Assembly (NCBI GenBank): GCA_035048495.1
Contig: CM068546.1
Coordinates: 10,032,435-10,096,434, forward strand
Length of the DNA stretch: 64,000 nt
Reading direction: 5' to 3'
DNA from: Euptelea pleiosperma
Taxonomy: Eukaryota; Streptophyta; Magnoliopsida; Ranunculales; Eupteleaceae
Shown: in pieces, positions 41,872 to 54,228 of the stretch
Numbering within the stretch: the first letter of the stretch is position 1
How the letters are laid out: the number at the start of each line of letters is the position of its first letter
Position numbers and translations under genes: made by a program
Notes under the pieces: generated by a model
What the model was told of the DNA's origin: nothing
What the model saw: the letters and a program-made list of their open reading frames with translations, nothing else
Database searches by the model: none

Positions 41872-42593
41872 TAGGGCTGCAACTCGGGCGGGTTGGGTCG
41901 GGTTGGAGGTCAACCCTAGCCCAACCCAACCTTAAAGGCTGTCAACCCTAACCCAACCCAACCCAACCCAACCCAAAGTCAGGTTGATCGGGTTGGTCAA
42001 TTTCTTAATTTTTTTATTGGTTGGAAATGTTGTTGAATTTTTTCATATTAAAATAATTTATCGGTTAATACAATAGCCGTTGTGCTAACCATTAAATAAT
42101 AGCATAAGTTCATTTCCAAAGCTCGTGAAAGAAAACATGATATTTTCATAATAGCGAAAAAGTTCATTAACTTAAATGCATGATAAAAGTCACTAAAGAA
42201 ATAATCAATAACAATTGTTAGAGAAAAGCACGATATTTTCACTATCAACCGATCACATAAAATGCCAAAATGTAGTTTCAATGACATTTTGCAATATCGA
42301 CACAAAGGTTGTAGTTACTAAGAACAAACATCCATCGCTTGCTGCATTTGCCAAAATGTAGTGTGGATATTTATCGATAAAACTATATATATATATATAT
42401 AAACAGTTTGTAAGTCGGGCTCGGGTTGGGTCGGGTTGAGCCAAGCCTCAACCCTAACCCAACCCAATTTGATCGGGTTACCAAAAATCCGGCCCAAACC
42501 CAACTCAAGTTGTAAAAAGGCTAACCCAACCCAACCCTAACGTCAGGTTCAACCCGTCGGGCCCGGGTTGAGCCTGCCCAAGTTGCAGCCCTA
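41872..42593. mobile_element. Non-autonomous hAT element
   Basis: Termini TAGGGCTGCAACTCGGGC and GCCCAAGTTGCAGCCCTA are inverted repeats. They are flanked by a perfect 8-bp duplication TTGTTGGG (41864-41871, 42594-42601), the hallmark of hAT. Units 1 and 2 have the empty site. Subterminal regions are packed with GGGTTGGGTCGGGTT and AACCCAACCC strings. The centre is AT-rich with no transposase frame. Confidence 0.93.
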
Positions 42594-42601
42594 TTGTTGG
42601 G

Positions 42602-43371
42602 ATGTGGGGATGCAAATTGATGGAAATGGAGGTGCCAACCTGGTTGGGATCCCTAGCTACTTCCAAAGTGATGCATTTTTTACCCCTCCTTGAACGTGTT
42701 CTTGTAACTGTTTACCATTTTTTTTAATACAATTCTTATTTAGGATTTGGTCTGGATTTACTAAATATCCCAATGATTTTTTGGAGGTTACAACGAAAGT
42801 ATACTTGGCTGGATTTAGTCGTACTTTAGCTTCTTTTAGCTGGGTGAATGTGCGGGCGAGATCTTTTACTTAGATGTTAAGATCTTTCTTTAATCCTTAC
42901 CAATATATCGTCAATTTAAATTTTCATGGAACTGTCGAGCATGCATGTCTTGGAACATAGTTGTAAGAATTCTCTAATAAGTGGCTTATGTGGTTTTTGG
43001 CCCAAAGGGCATACTTTATACAATATAATAAGCCTATGTAAGTGATGAAGGGAGTTTTACTTCATTATTGGGATTCACAGGAATCTAATTATATCTCGGG
43101 TAATCCATAAAGATTAAACAACTAGCATATATCAACTAGTCGTTGAATCCGAAGCAAGAAAAATATGTCTTTATAAGAGTAGGCTATGTTTAAGATAGTA
43201 AAGTAACTACATACCTAGACTTTATAAGCATTCTTCTTCGGCACAACCACAATATTTGAGACCCAATTAGGATATATATTTGACTTTTTGAATAAACTTT
43301 ACATCAAGTAGCTTTTGAACCTCCTGATTTATAACTTCATAAAATCAAGAAGCCAACTTTCTTAGCTTTTC
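42602..43371. other. Duplicated intergenic block of unit 3, after the hAT element
   Basis: Collinear with 19810-20616. No gene or further insertion is seen. Confidence 0.6.
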
Positions 43372-43815
43372 ACTACAAGAAAATTGGGCTCTAATGACAG
43401 ACTTTCAATGATGGCCAACTAAAACTGCCAATATAGAAGGGTTTTAGTGGTGGCCAGAGGCTGACCGTCAATATAGGGTTGGAACAAAAAATAAGGAGGG
43501 AAAATTGCCCTTTTACCAACAATATTTAATGGTGGCCATGTGTTGGGCGCCACTATATGAACTCTTAATAGTGGTTTTTTATATGGTTGTTAACCATCGT
43601 TAAAAGTTCGTATAATGGCAGCAATGTTCTGGCCGCCGTTGTGGTGGAAAAATATGAGAAGTTGTTGGATGATCCTCAAGATTCCCCATCCACTTCCCCA
43701 ATGTGAAATAGAGAGAGAAGAGACCAGTTTCTATGAGGTTCATCGTCGGAATCCAGTCGACTACATCCTCAACCTCGTTGTGGGAGGCAGTCCACTATTA
43801 TTTCTTTGTTAAAAT
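43372..43815 (+). mobile_element. CACTA fragment, unit 3 copy
   Basis: Left terminus CACTACAAGAAAATTGGG at 43372, then the same subterminal repeats as 20617 but shorter: about 90 bases around the GTTGTAGTAATAATAACAAC stretch of unit 2 are absent. The right terminus is not found. Confidence 0.7.
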
Positions 43816-44205
43816 ATTTTGGCTGGTTCAGATCTGGGAATATATCACTTTTCAATGATGGAAGGGTCTTATTTATAAGAAAAATACAAGGGAAATGAAA
43901 TGATACAGTGTATCGCGGCTAGACATCTGATGTAGTCTAATACATAGTAGGGTGATATGTACTGTAAGTCTGTCCTTAAGATATGCGTGAAAATATATGG
44001 TCCCCATAGAGCCCCCTCTCGAAGGGGGAGCTTGACTTTAGGAGATGGTTTGCCTCCGAGAAGAGTAAAATCTAGTTGTTTATCTGATGCGAGCTTGGAT
44101 TCTCGAGAGCATGTTTGACAGAGCTCGGGCTCTCTGATGATGATGATGATTATGAATGATTGATGTGGAATAAATGATGATGATTGGGCTTCATGCCTCA
44201 CGTGC
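43816..44205. other. Unassigned duplicated DNA, unit 3
   Basis: Collinear with 21101-21470. It carries the same CCCCCTCTCGAAGGGGGAG hairpin and GAT-rich stretch. No gene is recognised. Confidence 0.4.
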
Positions 44206-44640
44206 GAGGTCCTTTTAAGGTACTGCTACTCAGGTCGAATCTATGTCGGTTCCCTGTTGGATCCTTTTTCCTTTATGCCTCACCGTGGGAGGTTCTTTTA
44301 TTGCACCACTACTCGTACTGAATCTACATCGATCAGTTCCCTGTTGGGTCCTTTTGCCTTTATGCCTCACCGTGGGAGGTCCTTTTTAAGGTATCACTAC
44401 TCGGGCCGAATCTACACCAGTTCCCTATAGGGTTCTTTTGCTTTTATTCTTCACCGTGGGAGGTCCTTTTAAGGTACCACAAGTTAGGCCGAATCTACGA
44501 CGGTTCCCTGTATGGTCTTTTTTTCTTTATGCCTCACCGTGGGAGGTCCTTTAAAGGTACCACTACTCGGGCCCAATCTATGTCGATTCCTTGTAGGGTC
44601 CTTTTGCCTTTATGCCTCACTATAGGAGGTCTTTTTAAGG
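44206..44640. repeat. 83-87-bp minisatellite, about 6 units (unit 3)
   Basis: Paralogous to 21472-21910, with the same number and order of units, so the array existed before the duplication. Confidence 0.9.
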
Positions 44641-45333
44641 TACAATACTCTTCCGAGGTTTGCAATGGTTGCGAAGTTTTGACACTCTTCTGAGCTCCAC
44701 CTTTTGCTGGAAATCCAGGATACCATCGATTTCCACCATAATTTTATTTAGGGTTGGCGTAGCTAGGTCCATGTCAACTAGTACGGTGGAGTAGTAGCCC
44801 AATTCATGATTCACATTGTTGTTGTCGACTTGGAGTGGGGTGCCCAAGGTTTAGCCCATCGAGGGGAGGATCTCTGGCTCCCAATATTTCAAACTTAAAC
44901 TAGGAAAACGGACCCAAACCAGGGCATTGGAATGTGATTGTTTTGCTTTTGAAATTCGGTACCACTTGGAAACTCTAAGGAGTTGATTGCCGAAAAACCA
45001 GGGACCTCTACACCAGATGCGATTAAAATCGTCCTCCAATGTTAATCTGATCATGAGGTAGACTCACCCGAGCAGGGTTATTTTCCAATCGCCTAATGGC
45101 TTCCAAATATCAAGGGCTCTCTTTCTCACATCAGAGATGCCTATTTTTATTTATTTTTTTTAGATCAAGCCTTTCAACCAATGTATATTTATAGTATTCC
45201 AGACCTTTCTCCATTGCATGCTTAGGGATTTTGATGGAAGGAAAGTCACCGCATCACCCAAGAATCGGTAGGTCGATCAAAAGATTCAAGAAGACAGAAC
45301 CTACCTTTTGCCTTATCAGCATCGGTTGGTTTT
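44640..45333 (-). pseudogene. LINE ORF1 remnant (DUF4283 / zinc-knuckle type), unit 3
   Basis: Minus-strand frames contain EDDFNRIWCRGPWFFGNQL, ALVWVRFPSLSLKYWEPEI (44851-45054) and GTPLQVDNNNVNHELGYY (44635-44847), in the order expected for ORF1 of a plant L1-type LINE (nucleic-acid-binding protein). The frames are broken and no ORF2 follows. Its upstream end is truncated by LTR element 2 at ATTGG. Confidence 0.78.
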
Positions 45334-46301
45334 ATTGGTGATATTCGCTCAAAAGTGCTTATTTTAAGCCATTATCCATTTAACGATGTCACAATCTCCT
45401 ACGTAAAACTTGTCTTTTCTTCGACTTTTCCACATAATAGTTTCTTCAATTGCGTAAAACACATTCTTTGGATAAAAATTGACTATTTGCATGAAATATA
45501 TGTATTTCGGATAGTCCAATATCAAGCCGTTTTAGTTGAATCTCATTACGCACTTTTTCACTTACAAGAGACCCTATCGGGCGATTCTCAAGGCTGGCAG
45601 GCCAATGATTGACCACAGAAACCCTCTATCAAAGCTTAAAGAACCAGCAGGCTAGGACAAGAAGATAGAAGCTAAGTACAGACAAAGCTAGAAGATCGCA
45701 GAGCCGATCAAAGAACCAAGAGAGCGAAAGAGTTGAAGACCAAGAGAATGACCAAGGTGTCAAAAGCTACACCAATTGACATCACAAGCTAGCTTGCTTA
45801 ATTGGCAAAGATCATGAAAAAAAATAAAAAGACCAGGGTTCCAGACCCTCTTCCAGATCTTTTTCTCTTTATTTTTCTATTTTCTCCCACCTCTCTCCTA
45901 ATTCTCTCGCTATCTCTCTAAACTCTAACATCTGACCATTAGATCATGAAATCCTACCATTAGATCTTCTAACCATCCGATTGCCATCTGATCATTATGA
46001 TCATCATTAATACCTTGGCTAGTCGGATCCCTACCTTCCATCCTAACCTTCTGTTAATCTAACGGCTTCATCACCATGATCTAATTTCAGCCCATACCTC
46101 CCGCCAGTTACTTTGTGCCAAACATTGTATAATATCTCTATTGGCACACCAAACCCACTTTCTCACAGGCCCGCTACCATGCCAGCTCACTAATTGGCCC
46201 GATACTCAATGAGTAAAAGCCCTTCTATTCTCTGGCCCATTAATATTTTCTAGAGGCCCACTATCCCATTGGTTCACTAACCCACCTATCCTCTGGCCGA
46301 C

Positions 46302-48814
46302 TGATATTCACTCAAAAGTGCTTATTTTAAGCAATAATCCTTCTAGCGTTATCACACTCTCCTACGTAAAATTATTATTTTTATCAACTTTTCTATGTAA
46401 GAGTTTCTTCCATTGCTTAGAACACATTTTTTTGGTCAAAATGGTATATTCGTATGCATTCATACGCATTTATTTGCCCCGAATGCAAAGCCGTTTTGTA
46501 GAAATCTCATTATGTGACTTTTTCTCTCGCAGGAACACTAATTGAAAAATTCTGATGGAATGCAGTCCCACAATCAGCCACCAGAACCAAGGATCAAAGC
46601 TTAGAGAGCCAGGGGGTGAAAACAATAAGAAGTAGGTCGAGTGCAAGCTGAAACGAATGATAGAAGGATCAGAGAGACGATCAAAAGAGAAGGAGAGTCG
46701 AGCCATGAGAGAAGAGATAAAGAAATTAAAGCTCAATCAAACTCACACAAGACTGAGACTTGCTCAGATGGCAAAGCTCATAGAAGATCAAGTCAAAGAC
46801 TCAGGTTCAAGACCCTCTGCGAGCATTTTCTCTTCATTTTTTGTAATACTTTCTCTCTCCTCTCTCTAAATCCTCGTTCTCTCTCTGCCTCAATATCCAG
46901 ATCATCCAATCTTTTCTCCCTCAGTCACTCAATCCTACGGCCTACCTTGGCCAATCTCCATCGCCTGATCATCACCATCCATCTCTATTGCACGATCGCG
47001 AGTAAATCATCCACCCCATCTAGTCATCCATCTCAAAATCCTATGGCCCTCATCATCATTTGTTCAAATCATATGGGCCAGAGCCAAGCTAAAGTGCGGG
47101 CTCACTAGCCATTCAGTGGGACCCACATGCCTAGCATGGATGGAAATAATGTCTAAAGAAGGAAAGGAGAAAGATTTTAAAAATCAAAGATTTTTTGCAA
47201 GAATCAAGTTTGTTTCCAAATAAAAAGGATTTTTTTTTTAAGATTTTCAAAAGGAGATTATAGAAACCCACGGTATCTATCTAAGGGTTTCTATCTAAGG
47301 AGCCAACGTTTTGGATAGGGAAGAGATTTTTTTTAACAACTGAGGGGCGAATTTATCAAAGAGATGGGCGAAAAACGTGGACAGCAAGAGAGGGAAGAGA
47401 TCTCAACCCTAACTATAAAGGAGATCTCTCTCTCCCACATTACAGCTCTCTCCTCATTCCTCCAAAACCCATAGCCACCCCCCTCACGATTTCATAAGGG
47501 ATTGACTCCCGCAACCACCGCGTCCTTCTTCATCTTCTCCGCCTCCTCGCACAGCTACTGCTGCTGCGGTGCGCCTGGCTACACTACCACCCCACCTTCT
47601 ATCCCACGTCTTTTGCTCAAAAACTTTCATCTCATCCAGCCGTTACATCCAACACCCACTTCTCTTTAACGTGCTGGAGTTGCAACTTGCAACTCCAGTC
47701 CGTTTCACCGAAGAAAAAAAAAAGAAAAGGAAAGGAAAGAAAGAGAAGAAGAACAAAAAAGGAAAAGAAAGAAGAAGAAGAAAAGAGAGGAGGCTTACCT
47801 CCTCTAGAATTTCCGCACCACCCTGCAGCACTGCTCCACCTTCACCGTGCCTTATACTCCTCCATTACCACCGCCAGCAACCACCAGCTCGCCCACTTGT
47901 CGAACTGGATCGTCCACCTCCACCTTCTACCGCCACCTGCAGCCGCCCAACTCACCGCCCCATCATCTATTAGCGCAGCTAGTACCTCACCTCAATAGCC
48001 GACAACCATCTACCATATTACAGCCACGGTCCAACCTACTCCACATCACTAGCCATGCTACTCACCACCAGTTTCTCCTCCTAGTGCTGCCCTTCTCCAT
48101 CAAAGCTAGCAGCCTATACTCCATCTTCTCCAAGCATGCACCAGTGACTCGCATCACTGGCTATACAACTCAACACCGCCATGGCCTCACCATCTCCATC
48201 ATCCACACCCCGAGCCTCACCATTTTCCCCGGCCAATCCTCCAATGGTAAGTGATATTTTCTTTCTTTCTAGCAACATTCTCTTTCTTCTCTCTACATTT
48301 TCTCTCTCTAGACTCTCCCTAGTTATCTCTCTCTAGATTATTATAGCTTGGTCTTTCTCTTTCATCATTTTCTCTATCTTCTTTAGTTTCTCTCTCTAGG
48401 TTTTAATTTTCTCTCTCTAGTCTCTCTTTTACTCATGATTTCTAGGTTAGTTTATTTTATTTGCATTCAAACATTGTAATGACTATTTTGAGTATTAAAT
48501 AAATTTGGCAAAGTTCATATTTTCTTATTTTCATTCTCTGATTGGTTTGTGGAAATTCTCTCACCAAAAAGCATATTTTAAACCCTGTCGACTCATCACC
48601 ATTCTCACCCCCACATGGATTTCAGAACAATTTCTGTAAAAAAATCCATCATTTTATGTACTTGTTTGCACAACTTACCCCGAGTGCGGATCGACATCCG
48701 ATACGAATCCCTATGCTAGAATCTCTTAATTTTGTAGGATAAAATCGAATCGATTTACAAATGTGTTGATTCTAGGGTTTTCGAAACTAATGACGCGGAA
48801 AAATCCTAATTTCA
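46302..48814 (+). repeat. 5' LTR of element 3
   Basis: Starts TGATATTCACTCAAAAGTGC and ends CCTAATTTCA. It contains the palindrome GGAGTTGCAACTTGCAACTCC at about 47674 (21 bases, centre at 47684), CAATGGTAAGTGATA at 48241 followed by CTCTCTAG tracts, and CCGAGTGCGGATCGACATCC near 48679. It differs from the 3' LTR by small indels, so the insertion is not brand new. Confidence 0.93.
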
Positions 48815-48816
48815 AA

Positions 48817-48836
48817 TGGTGCCGTTGCCGCTCGAG
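48817..48836 (+). other. Primer-binding site of element 3
   Basis: TGGTGCCGTTGCCGCTCGAG, two bases after the LTR. The first 14 bases match the tRNA-Asp complement except for C-to-T at position 4. Confidence 0.8.
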
Positions 48837-50656
48837 TGTACGGGGGTGCGTAAAAGAACGTAGATGACGGAATCGGGAAGTTGCTAAAAGCGGAAAGCTC
48901 AAACTTGGAAACTTTCCATCATTTTTTTTATATATTTTTAGCAATATTTTAACCACTATTTTTAATGCCTTGGAAGGCCGAGTGCAATTTGTAATAATTT
49001 AAGAATTTTACTGCTTTCCAAATAACTGTTAGATCTTGTTCTAGGGTTTTTTAGAAACCTTAGATTAAGTGAAAAATACAAAAAAATTAAAAATCAAAAA
49101 AATTCAAATTAATTAGGGTTTCATTTCTTGCTATTTTTAGACAGATTATAGGATTTTCTATTTTTGGATAGTTTCCAAAAATAAAGGAGTCTCAAAATTA
49201 GGGTTTTCATCTGTAGGAAATTCCAATTTTGGAGAAATTCTATTTATAGATATTCTCTAATTTTGGAAAATTCTAAAATAAGAGACATTCTAATTGCAAG
49301 GATTTCCTTAATTTGGGAAATTTCCAAAATAGAGGGAATTTCAAATCTTCACTTTATTTGGAAGGTTTCCTTATCTAAGAACGTTTGAAAAGAAAAAGTT
49401 TCGAATCCCAATTCGAAAATTTCTATTTTTCAACTTCAAACCATAATTGGAAACAACTCTTATACCAGCTAAGACCAATACGTGCTTCGTGAAACCCTAA
49501 TAGCCGGTCAAACCTTCCAATACATATCCCACAAACCTAGACTCAATCTAACCATTGAGTGCAGGAACAGGATCCAGTGTGGGTAGGGAGCGAAAGCTCA
49601 AAGAGGTGGACTCGGGCCCAAGCCCATTAGGATACCCCTTCCTATTCCACGGAGGCGACCCCGTGGCGTGGCCCACAGGAGGTAAGTCTCTATCCTCGCG
49701 TTGAGTGCGATATGGTGTTATTAGGTGAATCATTGCCGCTTGTCTATTTGCTTTCGCATACATATTATTCGACTTGCGTGGTGTGGCCGTTAATAATTGA
49801 ACATTAATCGAGCAGACCCAGCTCCTATTAAAACTGGTGGGATTTCATCACCCACCTCATCACTCCAGCTGCATTTGATCCCCAGGATCCATCTCTAATA
49901 AAAAGAATCAAGAGCTAGAGCCAAACTAGATTGGTGTTCTACGACACCCCTAGACAGTCTTTCTATCCATCCCAGGTCGAATAAGTCCACGAGTGCGGGT
50001 CCCTGTTGTCTAACACACCCACAGGTCCCTACTACTCAAGTATACCGAGTTCACCAGTGGCATCCTTGGTTCTTTGATTGGTTCGCTATTTGTTGGGTTA
50101 GGAACACGCACCAACCCTAGCTTAACCCGAGGGAACACTCTTCTTAAATACTTGACCAATCCGGTTAGTCTGGGACGTATTTAAGTCAGCCGTTGTGATG
50201 CACGTCTGTCTAGGCTTTAGATTGTCTTATTATTGATTAGAGTTAGTACTAAAGGATTCGCTCTAAAGAGTGTAGTCTGATGAGAACCCAAGAGCGACAA
50301 AGTTAGTCCGACGGATAACAAGATAAACCAGTGGTCCGCCCACTGTCATAATATACCTCAACCCACCAGCTAACAAGATCAATCCCTTAACATATCTTGA
50401 TTGTTTTTGAAATAGGATTATCATGTTTGCTCCTTGTGTATCATATAGTCTACTTCAAGCTAGTGTTATCCTCTAGCAACTTTTTTCCAAGTTTATGGCT
50501 TGCTTTTTTAAGCATATGCCCGTCTGGACCCGATCTAACCGTAGATTGATTTGATCTGAGAGTCAGTCTAAAGTTTTAGATTCTTCATCGGTATCTTCAC
50601 CTACTCTATTTCCTACCCTCCCCTCCTCTCCTAGAGAAACTACCTTCGTAGATCTG
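48837..50656 (+). other. Element 3 leader between PBS and gag
   Basis: 1.8 kb of non-coding sequence with many AAATTCYAATTTTGG-like permutations early and a GTAGGGAGCGAAAGCTCAAA block at about 49584. It is collinear in outline with the leaders of elements 1 and 2. Confidence 0.65.
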
Positions 50657-52945
50657 GTGGCTGAACGACCTCTCATAGATGTATGTGCCTATCTCTGCCA
50701 ACCCACCCACTTGTATTGTACTTCCACCCATGATGGCGGTTCAGTTCAAAATCCAACCGCACATAGTACAATTACTGCCTACCTTTTATGGTCTTCCAAG
50801 AGGCGACCTGTACACTCATCTGAGGCAGTTTCTGAACATTTGCAGTCTCTTCAAACTTCAACACCTTGATGATGAGAGTATCAAATTGAGACTTTTTCCT
50901 TTCTCTCTGAAAGATAGAGCCACTGGTTGGTTTTATTCTTTGCCCGAGAATTCGATTACCACATGGGACGCACTAACTCGGAAGTTTGTATTCAAATTTT
51001 ACCCCATGTCAAGGACGAACGAGATGAAGCAGATCATCCAAGACTTTCGACAAAGGTTGAATAAGAGATTCCATGAAGCTTGGGACAGGTTCTAGGACAC
51101 TCTCACTAAATGCCCCCATCATAATTTTGACAATGGGAGTCTAGTCCACATGTTTTATAAAGGACTCACTGATGAGTCCAGAACTTTACTAGAGTTGATG
51201 TGCCAAGGCAAATTCATGCACAAGACTCCAATAGAAGCCAACATTTTCTTAGGAGAACTAGGTGAAAACTCCCAACACTAGAATACCAATTTTGTGTGCA
51301 GTAGTAACACTCCGGTCCAACGGACTTCTATGGGATGTGAGGCAAAGGGTGACCCCAAGCTACAATCCATAATTCAGGAACTTACCAAATCAGTCTCCGC
51401 CCTTGCTGTCTCGGTCCAGCAACCTATGCACAATTCTTAGTCTTTAGGATATTACCCTCCTATCCAGCAAGATGTTTGTACTTTCAGTACATTTCAATCT
51501 CCAATGCAGACTTCCTATGATAACACTTATTATCCGAACAATAGCAGTCACCATAGCTTTAATTGGGAACAGTCTTTTCTCCAGCAGCCACTTTCGCAGG
51601 ATAATTATCTTTTTAGGCTTCGTCAACCCAATGGAGAGTATGACTGGCAATAGTCACAGTCGTAGTACCAGCTAGATCCACAGATCGAATATTTTGGTCA
51701 ACAGTGGACCCATCAGGATTCTCAGAGTCAGCAGCCAGTCTCAGACTCACTACCGGCATACCATTGTCATAATCCTTTGGACTACTATCAAAAGTTGGCA
51801 CCACCGCTTTCCTTAGCTGAACCGCCATAGTCTGCTATTAAACCTGACGTAGAAGACCTTCTCTTTCAGTATATCATCCAGCAATAACATTCCATGGAGA
51901 GGTTGGACCATCGTCTAGATCAGTTAGAGTCTGAGAGTATGGAAGTCAACTACCCCAGTCAATCTATCGCTTATCTAGAGGGGCATGACATGACCACCAT
52001 CTATGAGGAGGATTCACTACCTTGGACCCAATACCAGAATTGGCAAGATGAAATAGAAGTTGTTACCACCACTAGAACGAGTCAGAATTTTTACAAGCAA
52101 GTATCTCCATTGTCGATGCCTTTACAAGCATCACCTCCTGAACCAAGCTCAAAGAAACCTATTTCTCACTCTACCATGCTGCTTCCAATTCTGAACCTGA
52201 AGTAGAGATTCCTGACACTGAGCTTTATCTCAATCGTAGGATCCCAATTATCCTAAATCTACCGTTCTTGGCCTCCACTAAAGTGTGCCAGAAGAGTGAT
52301 GAGCCACAGTATCCATTTCTAGTGCCCTTACATGCAGCCACTTCTGAACCGAGCACAGAGATACCCATGTCCATCTCTATCTATGATGATTTTGCCTCTT
52401 CACTAGAGGCAGACATTCCTACCATTGAGCCATCTCTAGAATATGGGACTCTATATGTCCTGGAACTACCGTTCCCCACCAAGGATGAACACATTGAGTG
52501 CAGGGATTGGGACATCCCTATCCCATTAGGAAACCTTAAGAAAGAGGTCAATAGTTTTTACCCGCCATCATACGTTGATATTGTCGATGACCCATGTGCC
52601 GTAGAGAGTCTACCTCAGGACTCTCCCGAGGAAAAATTATCCCAGTGTCAAGAACACTTTGAGTCTGACTTCATCTCGGAGTCAGACAATTCTGGTATTA
52701 CTGATCTGCAGGAGTCTGCTCCATTCAGATACATTCCCGCAAAAATCAATAAGTTTGCAGCTCTGCTAACCATGGTCAGAGAACCCACTACTAATCTCCC
52801 CTCAGTCTTTACTGAGAAGCTTCGATCCCTCCCCGCTGAAATAAATATTTTTGTGGGTCTGCTCAGAGAGCTTACTGTCCTTCTCTCAGTTTACACTAAG
52901 AAAGACTTGTTCTACACAAGTATACCTAGACAAGGGATAGGATAA
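50657..52945 (+). pseudogene. Ty3/Gypsy gag of element 3, decayed
   Basis: Capsid-type gag. The probable start is now GTG at 50657 (element 1 has ATG there). After a frame change the core Retrotrans_gag domain is visible: LPTFYGLPRGDLYTHLRQF, FPFSLKDRATGWFYSLPE, TWDALTRKFVFKFYP, FHEAWDRF (about 50780-51093). A stop then falls at 51094. The tail continues across several stops with a coiled-coil-like MERLDHRLDQLESE region and ends in a 225-residue open stretch (52268-52945). The sequence resembles Athila/Tat-related gags. No protease or polymerase follows. Confidence 0.85.
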
Positions 52946-53711
52946 CTGTCTCCGTTTCACCTTAGGTGTCAAGAAGACTGCAGATCCACTCGGTCTCCAT
53001 AAGTTTTAACCTAGTTGGGGTTACTTGATATACCCCCGTCATGTCGAGCTGAAGACGTAAAACTTAGTGCTTTCGGAAAGGCAATTTCGGTATTCCTAGA
53101 GTATATGAGTCTCATGCATTTGTTATTACTGTTATATCTCTGGAAATGCAGGTACATTCATTCTTCCGATCATCAGGTACCACACACTATTGAGTTTCCG
53201 CCAACTTGGTAACATCCTCCCTGAACCTTTGCATCATCATCACTGATTTTTCATCATTTTCTGTCTCGGTCATGAGCACCGAGGATGGTACTGTATTTTG
53301 GTTGGGGGTGGGTATTTACCAAAACTCATGTCTTCATTTTGATAAAAAAAAAAAAAAAGAGAGAGAGAGAGAGAGAAAGCATGGTGTTTTTGGGTGGTTT
53401 CTGATGATTTTCTAGAACATTTTTTGAAAAAGCCCTGGCCGATGATTAACTAAAACTTATGTTAAGTATTTTTGTAAAGGATGTCATCTTTTAAGGTGTT
53501 ACATGTTAGCTTTGAGTCAAGCAGACTACATTGATATCAGACACTTAGAAAAACTCAGATTCAGCACAAATTGTACACTATCAACATTAGAGTCATTCTA
53601 AGTTTAGATTCTCTAGAGATTCTAGAAGAATACTTGCGGAGACTTAACCCAGTAAGCGTTTGAGCATTTGGTCATTTCTGAGAGTTATATACAATCATTT
53701 TGAGTCACAAG

Positions 53712-54228
53712 ATGACTCACTAATTCTTCATGTCCCCACTTATTCCGTTGCCAGATCTCATTAACTTTTGCCTTCGTCATAGAACTTGGAACGACATCGA
53801 AAATTGGATTATTACGAAAGAACTTTCTCTATATCCAGTTGAGACATCATAGATGAAAATGCAAACCCTGAAAAATGATGTAGGCCTTCTTTCTAAACCT
53901 ATCAGACATTTTTGGCTTCACCATTAGAAACCTCTTCGAGCATATCACTGAAACCTTTCCTTGGCAGCCCATTCACCATGAACCAAGCCCAAAACAAGAA
54001 ATACATTACCCTACTTCTGTGGAGGATATGAAAGAGTGATTGGTACGGGTACACCCTGAAAGAAAAATCAGAAGAAAAGAAGAAAAACAAGTGGAGTTCA
54101 AGCGGAAAAGAAAATACAGAGAAAAAATGAAAGCTGAAAAGAAAGCAGAAAAATGTATTGAGCTATCTCAAAAATATCAGAAAAAGAGAAAAATAGGAAA
54201 GAAAAAAAGAAAAAGAAAAGAAAACTGA
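53712..54228 (+). pseudogene. Second internal frame of element 3, unrecognised
   Basis: Degenerate counterpart of 28654-29187. It has the M-T-H start, PLPDLINFCLRHRTWNDIE, MKMQTLKNDVGLLS, then LFEHITETFPWQPIHHEPSP and a very basic, Lys/Glu-rich end (54040-54228). At least one frameshift and several stops are present. Similarity to element 1 holds over the whole length and is stronger than in the surrounding sequence. Function is unknown. The basic helical end could bind nucleic acid, but that is a guess. Confidence 0.5.

Noticed and set aside
41900..42560. Possible interstitial telomere repeat
   Set aside because: The GGGTTGGGTCGGGTT strings are irregular, not plant telomere TTTAGGG, and lie within clear hAT ends with an 8-bp target duplication.
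46657..47108. Frame of about 150 codons at the 5' side of both element 3 LTRs (also 55234-55701)
   Set aside because: Both copies exist because the LTR is duplicated. There is no ATG-to-domain evidence, and the end is CT-rich LTR sequence.
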